Origin: Chlorobiota bacterium
Lineage (GTDB): Bacteria; Bacteroidota; Ignavibacteria; OLB7
Direction: 5' to 3'
Length of the DNA stretch: 50,154 bases
NCBI GenBank assembly: GCA_021296135.1
Contig: JAGWAZ010000007.1
Coordinates: 1-50,154, forward strand
This document shows, piece by piece, positions 43,009 through 50,154 of the stretch. A program made the position numbers and the translations under genes. Below the pieces are notes generated by a model. That model made no database searches. It was given only the letters and a program-made list of their open reading frames with translations, and had not been told where the DNA came from. Position 1 is the stretch's first letter. Each line of letters begins with the position of its first letter.

Positions 43009-44810
43009 TACAATCGTGTTCGTGCTCCAATCGCCAGATAGAATCCACGTTCCTCATATCCCTCCCAGAGTTGATAATCCTGAGAGAAGAGATTGCGGGC
43101 TTCCAATACAAGGTCCAAGATCTTCGCAACGTTGTATGACCATTCGAATCCGATCAAGACCACGGGATCAAGGTCTTCAGTCCCTCCTTGGCGCGAACCG
43201 ATATAACGGACTGAACCGGTAACCGCCATAGGAATGTTAAAGAGTCGGCGGGTATAGAAGAACTCGGCATCAAGTTGAGGGACATATGGAAGTTCTGTAC
43301 CATCTATGTAACGGACCAGCCCGGCAAATTCGTTGCGTGAGTCGAGCCGTACGTAGAAATCACCATTGATGATATCGACTTTTGCCTGACTATAGTTTGG
43401 CCCAAACTCTCCCTGAACAGGAGTTGCAAAGAAAAGGTAGGATGCATAGTCTCGCCGCGCCCCTGCAACCCGAACTCCCCACGATTGTGCTGGCTCCAGA
43501 TGAACGCCTATCTCATAACCGAGTTTTTCATCTTCGGGAAGGATTGGGCCGTCAAGCATCGCGTATGGATTGACACGCAACAACTCGTGGTTGGTCATCT
43601 GACGAACCCCACCAGTTGCCCTGCCAAAGAGCGTGAGGCCATCAAACGGGAAGAACCGTAACTCTACCCGGGGTGCTAGCCGTGTTGTAGTTGTACTATC
43701 GGTTCCCGCACCAAGACTCAGAGAACCTCCTGCGCAAAGAGCAAGCATCGGGGTCTCAAAGAGCGCTCCTGCTTCCAGGTCGCCATAATTGAGAGAACCA
43801 AGGGTCGTGTTTGTCAGACATAGATCGAGCTTTCCCTCCCAGCCAAACCCTAACGCTGACATCCGGCCATTCAACACTCCCTCAACCGAGGTCTCCTCGA
43901 CCGAATGAGTTTCAGGAATCGGAACAGGGACAGGACCTCTTTCATCAAGCAATGGAATAGTCTCTTTAACGGAGAATCGACGAACGCGGGCAATTCCTTC
44001 AAGGTCAACCCCGGCAACAGATGCAGTTCCTCTCCCCTCCAGGCTCCAGTTGGTGCGAGATCGTTTCGGCGAGACAGGAACGGCATAGAGTCTATAGCTC
44101 TGAGCAGCATAGTCGACCTCTCCACCCATATACCCACCACTAAAGATTCCATAGCCAAGCCCAATCACATATCCTCCTGCAAGAGTGGCACCGAACAATG
44201 AACTTTCGTTATTCTCGAGAAAGCCGTTAGAGGATAGGTAGCCTATTGAAGCGTGATAATCGAACGGCCAGGTATTCCCTGAGAGGCCTGCACGCAATGT
44301 TGCTGTTGTGTTCAGCCCAATCAACCCTTCGGCATAGAGTGATCGATTCGTTGTTGGAGGTTGATCCGGCTCAGGATAGCCACGCAAAGGAATGGCGATA
44401 TCCCCCTCTTTTCCTTGCGGGTTAATGGTGCCGAGAGTCTTTTCGTTGAGAGGCTCCGGCTCAGGAATTGGCTTTTTGGTAAAGACTGAGTTGCTTGTAT
44501 CGTTCAGTCGAAGCAACATCTCCAACGGTAAATCGATCGGCTCATCCGGTCGCAACTGCTCGAGACTGGTTCCAACTGTGGGCTGAGATTCCGACTGTGC
44601 TTGGAGCTGCACAAAACTTATTAACAGCAGGAGACCTGCTCCTACCAGATTCCTTCTCCAACAATCTTCCGAAGGAGGAGAAGAGGATCTGTCTCTTTTC
44701 CTCCTTCCCACATAGTATGTAGGATGGTGTTTTACGCATGGGAAATCACCATTCCGGGAGAAAATTGGGGTGACGGCTGCGCCCAAATAGCCGAATTGGT
44801 AGTGCCTCAT
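43008..44810 (-). CDS. TonB-receptor-like outer-membrane beta-barrel protein
   Basis: 600 residues. The ATG at 44810 overlaps the upstream stop (ATGA). It leads into an unusually long pre-signal region of ~50 basic residues before the hydrophobic segment LVGAGLLLLISFVQLQAQ, so a later start (for example GTG at YYVGRR) is possible. After a Pro-rich linker the protein is an all-beta barrel (ATLRAGLSGNTWPFDYHASI, LRFFPFDGLTLFGRATGGV). Its end, ILDLVLEARNLFSQDYQLWE followed by the terminal GARTRL, resembles TonB-dependent receptors, but no plug domain or TonB box is visible. It is coupled to a giant TPR protein; the two may form an envelope complex. Confidence 0.8.
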   Translation of the reverse strand: MRHYQFGYLGAAVTPIFSRNGDFPCVKHHPTYYVGRRKRDRSSSPPSEDCWRRNLVGAGLLLLISFVQLQAQSESQPTVGTSLEQLRPDEPIDLPLEMLLRLNDTSNSVFTKKPIPEPEPLNEKTLGTINPQGKEGDIAIPLRGYPEPDQPPTTNRSLYAEGLIGLNTTATLRAGLSGNTWPFDYHASIGYLSSNGFLENNESSLFGATLAGGYVIGLGYGIFSGGYMGGEVDYAAQSYRLYAVPVSPKRSRTNWSLEGRGTASVAGVDLEGIARVRRFSVKETIPLLDERGPVPVPIPETHSVEETSVEGVLNGRMSALGFGWEGKLDLCLTNTTLGSLNYGDLEAGALFETPMLALCAGGSLSLGAGTDSTTTTRLAPRVELRFFPFDGLTLFGRATGGVRQMTNHELLRVNPYAMLDGPILPEDEKLGYEIGVHLEPAQSWGVRVAGARRDYASYLFFATPVQGEFGPNYSQAKVDIINGDFYVRLDSRNEFAGLVRYIDGTELPYVPQLDAEFFYTRRLFNIPMAVTGSVRYIGSRQGGTEDLDPVVLIGFEWSYNVAKILDLVLEARNLFSQDYQLWEGYEERGFYLAIGARTRL

Positions 44811-47800
44811 AAATCTTGTATCTCCTCAAGTCTACGACTTGTTTCCTTACCGTATGGATCATTGCCGTGACGCTCAATAATCGCACGGTGGAGTTCACGC
44901 GCCTTCTCAACTTCCCCGCTCAATTCGTATGCTCTTGCAAGTTCAAGCTCTGTGCGTGCTCGAAGAGCAGTGTCTGATGATATTCGCTTCAGAAGCTGCT
45001 CGTATGCTCGAATAGCCTCGGTAGCTTCGTTTGCCCTGAAGTAACTCGCCCCAAGATGCAGAAGGGCGTTTGCTGCCAGAGAATCTGTTCGCTCGCTGAG
45101 TAATTTCCAACGTCCACGTGCACTCTCAAGTTCACCGTCAGCAGCCTCAAGTTCGGCCAACTCCACCAACATACGACCACCACTACGAGTCAGATGCCCA
45201 CTGATACTATCAAGCTGCTCGACTCCCTGACGCAGCACTTCCCTTGCTTCATCTCTTTGACCAATCGCAAGAAGTAGTTCCGACTCACGAATCAGCGCGA
45301 TAGCAACGGCCGCACTCTCAGAGAACTTCATCCGGACGTTCGCAAGTGTCTCGATTGCGCTGACAGTATCTGATTCCGATAAATAGAGATCGACCAAACG
45401 GAGTGCGGCTGGTGGGATAACGTTTCCTTCATCAAACCGCGTCAGAAGTGTAGCGAGGGTGTCGATTGCAGAAGCAGTATCGCCGCGGAGCAAGGCACAC
45501 TCAGCAAGGCCAAGCCAACCAACCGACAGATTACGACTGAGAGGATTGTTCTCGATAAAGGCCTGGTACTCTTTTTCAGCATCCTCAATCCGATTGGCAT
45601 CGAGAAAAATTTGTGCCCGGCGCAACTCAAGCTCATAGCTCGGACGTCCCCCAATCTCCGCAACCTGTACTGCATCGAGTTGAGAGCGATCCTTTATCTT
45701 TCCCATCGCTGCTCGAGCATAGACAATGCCGGTCTCTGCATCCTTCATGTAGGTGCTTTCCGGATATCGTTCCGTCACGATAGAATAGGCCGCCAATGCC
45801 TCATCAAACTTTCGTATCCGATAGTAGGAGTCGCCGATTGTGTAATAAGCACGAGCATGAAGACGACTCTCGGTGTAGTTATCGAGCAGACTCCGCATAA
45901 CCCGGATTGCTCCCTGATAGTCGGCAGCACGATAGTCCAACAACCCGCTCATAAAGAGAGCATCATCGGCCCAGCGGGAATCGCCATTGTTGGCAACAAA
46001 GAGCGAGAACTCACGCCTGGCACCAGCAGTATCGCCCGCCTTCCAGGTTGCCATCGCTTTTTGATAGGCTGCATATCGAGCTTCTTCAATCGTTGGATTC
46101 ATGTTCTCCACTGCTCGGTACATCTTAACAGCAGTTGGAAAATCCTTCTGTAGATAATGACAGTCAGCTCGCCGAATCTGGCTCCGTGAAGCATGGAGAG
46201 AGAGAGGATAAGCTTTTACAAGTCGACCAAAAGCTGACTCGGCTCTTTTCAGATCATTTCGTCTGAGATGTGACCAGCCAATGGTATAAAGCGCTTGATC
46301 AACCCGAGCGGAGTGCGGCCATTCTTCGATAAGCCCTTCCATTGTTCTGACAGCATTGTCGTAGTGCCCTGCAGTAAATTCAGTCTCCCCTTTTAACCAG
46401 ATGACATCCGGAATGTGTGTCGAATCGGATGTCCCCCTAAGCCACGAATCATAGGCAGCGATTGCTTCGTTATAACGTTTCCCCCACATCAACGCAACAC
46501 CACGCATTCTTGCTGAGAAATCAAGGATTACATCGCGCTCATGCATTTCACGGTCAGGAACCCTGTTTACTATCGCATCAACTCGGCCAAAGGCTTCAGC
46601 TGCATTATCAAAACGATGAAGCTCGAGATTCCCGGCCCCTATAAGGACCTGTGCGCGTGCCTTTATACGGGGGGATAGTGTCCGTTCGGCTATCCCTTGA
46701 CAGAGAAGAACTGCCTCTGCATACTTTCCATCCCGATAGGCAATCTCCCCCAAGGTCAAGGCCGCGTAATCTTTCATCATATGATCTTCGGACTCGGAGA
46801 TAAGACGCAATGCTCCGCGTGCTTCCGCTTTTTCCTGATCCGACGCGTTCGGCGCTCCAAGTAGCGTTACGGCAAGAAAGTATTCAGCTTGTATACCGGG
46901 AGAATCATATACTCCTTCATCGATAATGCGGGAATAGAGCGTAACGGCCGAATCGGGCATGCCGGCAACTCTGTACGTTTCGGCCAATCCAAGTATCCCG
47001 ACGCGACGATATCCTCCCTCAAGCCCGTACAGCAACGTCAACCAGGCTCGCTCTGCTCCCGGAAGATCATTCCGACCAATGCTGATCTCTCCTCTCAAGA
47101 GGACAAGCTCCAGATCTACCTGCTCATGGTACTGTTGCGTAGACTCAATCTTCTCAGCCTTGTACCAGGACCACATTGTCTCAGCGACCTCAAGCTCATC
47201 GAGCGCCTCGTCGCAACGGCGGAGCATATTCAACAACTGTGTTCGCCTGATCGCTGCTGCTACACGATAATCGCTCTGCGAATACTGGGTCAGCAGATCA
47301 TTGTAGAGGTTAAGGGCCTTGTCAAAATCATTACGTGCCTCAGCAAGCTGACCAAGGAAATAGAGTGCATCGTCGGCACGTGGATTTGCTGGAAAATCAG
47401 CCGCGCTCGCCTGAAAAGCTTTAATCGCCTGAGTATATCCTCCACCTCCTGATTCCATCAAATGGCTGGCGCCAATCCAGAAAAGGGCCTCACCAGCTAT
47501 ATGCTGTATTTTTTGCTCCGTACTTCCCTCTCCGTGGAGGACTGCATCGTTCAAGCTGAGTCGTGAACGGCCATAATCCTCTTTTTTCAGCTCAAGAAGC
47601 CCTATACGTAGAGAAGCAGTTGCGACATAACTCTGATTCACTCGCTCATCACGCAATTCCTGAAGCTCGCGAAGAGCTACGTGGCCCAGATCTGCATAAA
47701 TTGCGGCTTCGGCTCGAATCAGACGTTCAGATGAACTCCATGCATGTTCTTCTTCGAAATTTGCCCGAAATGCGCGATGGAACTCTCCATTACGGAAGAA

Positions 47801-47992
47801 TTGCTCATTTTTGAAGGGGAATGGTGTTGTAGAGACAGGGGCAGGCTGGGCAACCAGCAAAGGAATGCTCAGTTTAGGAACTGATAGTGTCATCAAGATC
47901 GTCGTGACTCCGAGTGCAAGAGTCAAACAACGGTGTTGATACGGGCTGTGACCGAATAACATTTGAAGCGCTACTTTAAGTAAAACTATCAA
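44807..47992 (-). CDS. Giant tetratricopeptide-repeat protein
   Basis: 1061 residues. A hydrophobic N-terminal stretch (about 22-50, LTLALGVTTILMTLSVPKLS) is probably a signal peptide. The remainder is about 25 TPR-like helix pairs, for example AIKAFQASAADFPANPRADD, ALNLYNDLLTQYSQSDYRVA, AESAFGRLVKAYPLSLHASR, ALAAYSIVTERYPESTYMKD and AIRAYEQLLKRISSDTALRA. The arrangement resembles YbgF/BamD-like periplasmic scaffolds but is far longer. It probably mediates protein interactions in the periplasm. Its stop overlaps the start of an outer-membrane barrel gene by 4 bp, which suggests that the two proteins are made in step. Confidence 0.9.
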   Translation of the reverse strand: MIVLLKVALQMLFGHSPYQHRCLTLALGVTTILMTLSVPKLSIPLLVAQPAPVSTTPFPFKNEQFFRNGEFHRAFRANFEEEHAWSSSERLIRAEAAIYADLGHVALRELQELRDERVNQSYVATASLRIGLLELKKEDYGRSRLSLNDAVLHGEGSTEQKIQHIAGEALFWIGASHLMESGGGGYTQAIKAFQASAADFPANPRADDALYFLGQLAEARNDFDKALNLYNDLLTQYSQSDYRVAAAIRRTQLLNMLRRCDEALDELEVAETMWSWYKAEKIESTQQYHEQVDLELVLLRGEISIGRNDLPGAERAWLTLLYGLEGGYRRVGILGLAETYRVAGMPDSAVTLYSRIIDEGVYDSPGIQAEYFLAVTLLGAPNASDQEKAEARGALRLISESEDHMMKDYAALTLGEIAYRDGKYAEAVLLCQGIAERTLSPRIKARAQVLIGAGNLELHRFDNAAEAFGRVDAIVNRVPDREMHERDVILDFSARMRGVALMWGKRYNEAIAAYDSWLRGTSDSTHIPDVIWLKGETEFTAGHYDNAVRTMEGLIEEWPHSARVDQALYTIGWSHLRRNDLKRAESAFGRLVKAYPLSLHASRSQIRRADCHYLQKDFPTAVKMYRAVENMNPTIEEARYAAYQKAMATWKAGDTAGARREFSLFVANNGDSRWADDALFMSGLLDYRAADYQGAIRVMRSLLDNYTESRLHARAYYTIGDSYYRIRKFDEALAAYSIVTERYPESTYMKDAETGIVYARAAMGKIKDRSQLDAVQVAEIGGRPSYELELRRAQIFLDANRIEDAEKEYQAFIENNPLSRNLSVGWLGLAECALLRGDTASAIDTLATLLTRFDEGNVIPPAALRLVDLYLSESDTVSAIETLANVRMKFSESAAVAIALIRESELLLAIGQRDEAREVLRQGVEQLDSISGHLTRSGGRMLVELAELEAADGELESARGRWKLLSERTDSLAANALLHLGASYFRANEATEAIRAYEQLLKRISSDTALRARTELELARAYELSGEVEKARELHRAIIERHGNDPYGKETSRRLEEIQDL

Positions 47993-48117
47993 CCCGCAGG
48001 CAAAGATACAATTTTCCTACATAGAATGCAATAAAAATGTTGTCTTTTTTTACGGTCACTCAATGTAGTGCTTTAAGTGTGTGGAGTTGATCTGAAAGAA
48101 GTCAAGTTAGATGATAT

Positions 48118-48345
48118 GCCCTGCGCTCCCGCACAGGGCTACCGACAGGTCGCCACTCTGTGGCGGAGGTACTCGATACAAAAGCGTGGGGGGTAGTCGC
48201 ATAGCGACGCTCCACAGATAGCCATGGGGAAGCACGGGGTAGAGGGATGAACCTCGATATCCAAGGGCCATCGGTGCGAGCCTATTCAATGGTGGATCGA
48301 TCCTACGGAGCTCATGATTGATGAGGTCATGGTATGCTCTTGTGC
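48118..48345. repeat. Palindrome-rich intergenic repeat, REP-like
   Basis: The 500-bp gap before ubiD holds several short palindromes: GCCCTG/CAGGGC (48118-48139), CGCCA CTCTG TGGCG (48151-48165) and GTCGC ATA GCGAC (48196-48208). Further G/C-rich inverted words run to about 48345. Composition is richer in G/C than the surroundings and codon structure is poor. It resembles the dispersed REP-type intergenic repeats of many genomes. Only one copy is present, so the repeat status is inferred. Confidence 0.5.
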
Positions 48346-48492
48346 TCCCGCCCGAGGGTATAAATGATCGTGAACTGTTACGCTCGCGCCGTGTACAAAG
48401 AGATAGATTGCAACTATGAATCGGAAACGTGGTAGTTTTCTTGCATGTTCTTCAGTTCAGCATCTACAACCATTTCATAACCTGTTCTTCTA

Positions 48493-50070
48493 ATGAGAGG
48501 ATACAACTCAACGTGGGAATTCATTCAGCAGATTGAAAAGGCTGGAGAACTTGTGCGGATTCAGGCAGAAGTCGATCCTGATCTGGAGGTTTCGGAGATT
48601 GCAAGTCGTGTGATGCGGGAGTACGGACCGGCTCTCCTCTTTGAACGGGTTCGTGGATCACGTATTCCTCTGCTGATTAACGCTTATGGTTCCAACAAGC
48701 GAATGGCTATGGCCCTTGGTGCCGAATCCCTCGATGAGATTTCCGAGAGAATTACGTCTCTTATCGACATCAAACCTCCAAACTCGCTGAAAGATGCTTT
48801 GAAAGTACTTCCCAACCTGGCCCAGGTCCGCAAGTTTCCACCAAGAACTGTGAAGAGAGGGGCTTGCCAGCAGATAGTGTTTCAGGGTGAAGATATCGAT
48901 CTCTTTGCGCTACCTATAATCAAGTGCTGGCCGCAGGATGGTGGACGATATATTACGCTCCCGCAGGTCATCACAAAAAATCCCGAGTCCGGGGCACAAA
49001 ATCTTGGTATGTATCGCATCCAGGTTGTGGATGAGAAAACATGTATCCTTCATTCCCAGGCACATCATGATACTGCGCGCCATCTTCGCATGTATGCAGA
49101 ACGTGGCATCACAAAAGTACCTTGTGCTGTGGCTATTGGCGGAGCCTCGGTCGCGACCTATGCGGCAACTGCCCCCATGCCCCCGGAGTTGGATGAATGG
49201 CTCCTTGCCGGATTCTTACGGGAAGAACCTGTCGAGCTTGTTAAAGCGATTGAAAGCGATCTTCGCGTGCCTGCTGAAGCCGATATAGTCCTGGAAGGAT
49301 ATATCGATATTGAAGACGTTCGCGTCGAGGGACCGTTTGGAGACCATACAGGATTCTATACGTTGAAGGATGAATATCCCGCCTTTCATATCACCACGGT
49401 CACGATGCGGAAGAATCCGGTCTATTGGACAACAATTGTCGGACAACCACCTAAGGAGGATTATTTCCTCGGAAAGGCAACAGAGCGAATCTTCCTGAAT
49501 ATCCTCAAGAAGACGGTACCGGAGATTGTTGATATGAACCTTCCGATCTTCGGTCTCTTTCACAACTTCTGCTTCGTTTCAATACGAAAAGAGTATCCGC
49601 ATCATGCTCGCAAAGTCATCTATGCTCTCTGGGGGCTTGGGCAGATGTCCTTGACCAAATGGATTGTTGTTGTCGATGCAGACGTTGATGTGCAGAACAC
49701 CGATGAAGTCCTGTTCTACGTTGGCACAAACGTTGATCCTGAACGAGATGTTCAGGTTGTACATGGGCCGATTGATGTGCTTGATCATGCATCCGATATG
49801 ACCGGACATGGAGGGAAAATCGGAATCGATGCAACGCGCAAGTGGGCAAGTGAGGGCTTTCAGAGACGTTGGCCCAAAGAACTGGAGATGAGCGATGAGA
49901 TTATTGATCTGGTGAACACTCGCTGGAGTGAATATGGCTTGTCGGAGTCAATGAAGGGAAGCCAGGTGAAACATCGAGAACCGATTCTTTATGAGTCAGA
50001 CGCGCTGAGAGCAGGAGGAGGGAAGATTGGAACAATAGAATCAGGAGAAGCAGAGAGAGGGATGCAATGA
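48493..50070 (+). CDS. ubiD: UbiD-family decarboxylase
   Basis: 525 residues. Members are prenylated-FMN-dependent (de)carboxylases, and many Bacteroidota copies act in menaquinone synthesis. Family landmarks include SEIASRVMREYGPALLFERV near the start, and GPFGDHTGFYT with DEYPAFHITTVTMRKNPVYW, the region that holds flavin and Mn. The C-terminal DVLDHASDMTGHGGKIGIDAT follows. The start ATG 48493 lacks a clear Shine-Dalgarno site. The substrate is not decidable from sequence. It overlaps the next gene by 4 bp (ATGA). Confidence 0.92.
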   Translation: MRGYNSTWEFIQQIEKAGELVRIQAEVDPDLEVSEIASRVMREYGPALLFERVRGSRIPLLINAYGSNKRMAMALGAESLDEISERITSLIDIKPPNSLKDALKVLPNLAQVRKFPPRTVKRGACQQIVFQGEDIDLFALPIIKCWPQDGGRYITLPQVITKNPESGAQNLGMYRIQVVDEKTCILHSQAHHDTARHLRMYAERGITKVPCAVAIGGASVATYAATAPMPPELDEWLLAGFLREEPVELVKAIESDLRVPAEADIVLEGYIDIEDVRVEGPFGDHTGFYTLKDEYPAFHITTVTMRKNPVYWTTIVGQPPKEDYFLGKATERIFLNILKKTVPEIVDMNLPIFGLFHNFCFVSIRKEYPHHARKVIYALWGLGQMSLTKWIVVVDADVDVQNTDEVLFYVGTNVDPERDVQVVHGPIDVLDHASDMTGHGGKIGIDATRKWASEGFQRRWPKELEMSDEIIDLVNTRWSEYGLSESMKGSQVKHREPILYESDALRAGGGKIGTIESGEAERGMQ

Positions 50071-50154
50071 AGAATTCAAACCCCACATTCAAGTCTGAAG
50101 TGCAACAGGTGGAGGAGCTTTACCACAATATACTTCCCAGGGTCTCTTCCACCC
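50067..50154 (+). CDS. Start of an unidentified gene, truncated by the window end
   Basis: ATG 50067 overlaps the ubiD stop. The first 29 codons read MKNSNPTFKSEVQQVEELYH then NILPRVSST. The closing residues resemble the start of UbiE/MenG-type methyltransferases, which would fit next to a UbiD, but the length is far too short to say. Confidence 0.4.
   Translation, partial: MKNSNPTFKSEVQQVEELYHNILPRVSST

Noticed and set aside
48107-48289. 60-residue minus-strand frame
   Set aside because: Lies inside the palindrome-rich repeat; such frames arise from the repeat itself.

Overview
The window most resembles a member of the Bacteroidota/Chlorobiota (FCB) group, probably of the Kapabacteria/Ignavibacteria kind. 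This is inferred from protein content, because no 16S rRNA gene is present. The main clue is the type IX secretion system (T9SS). There are at least six proteins or remnants ending in the type A C-terminal sorting domain (PNP/PNPF motif, beta-sandwich, last residues like RMVIVE, KIMLTR, RILLVR). There is also a PorX-type response regulator with a PglZ domain and a PorV/PorQ-like outer-membrane barrel. GC content is moderate and Shine-Dalgarno sites are scarce.

Layout. 1-930: broken 3' end of a T9SS cargo gene. 1057-1129 (-): initiator tRNA. 1232-7012 (-): housekeeping block of a membrane-anchored protein of unknown function, ftsY, pgsA, an HU gene, pgeF and comEC. 7350-8548 (+): two secreted, distantly similar proteins. 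8733-19063 (-): ECF sigma factor, putative anti-sigma factor, barrel-OmpA protein, and a very large T9SS cargo split by one in-frame TAG. A decayed IS1595-type element sits between the sigma and anti-sigma genes. 19241-23424 (-): tyrS, tsaB, tsaE and porX. 23861-28203 (+): large FlgD-type T9SS cargo, a tiny protein that is little more than a sorting domain, and a PorV-like barrel. 28204-31320: IS3 remnant, repeat array, arsC, another small sorting-domain protein, an orphan oppF-like ATPase and a decayed rsmE. 31424-36774 (+): second ECF sigma factor, an anti-sigma-like protein fused to an outer-membrane barrel, a lipoprotein and a T9SS cargo with an IgGFc-binding-type domain. 37288-38556 (+): LVIVD beta-propeller. 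38609-47992 (-): polyferredoxin, FAD oxidoreductase, SPOR protein, outer-membrane barrel and giant TPR protein. 48493-end (+): ubiD and the start of a coupled gene.

The most interesting signals are these. (1) Two loci share the order ECF sigma, membrane anti-sigma, outer-membrane barrel, T9SS cargo. In one locus the anti-sigma and barrel are separate genes and in the other they are a single polypeptide, which suggests a trans-envelope signalling module for T9SS surface proteins. (2) A scattered family of period-7 tandem repeats sits at gene boundaries, often containing the stop codon and sometimes encoding the C-terminal tail. (3) Several genes are at different stages of decay: split T9SS cargos, rsmE and two insertion sequences.
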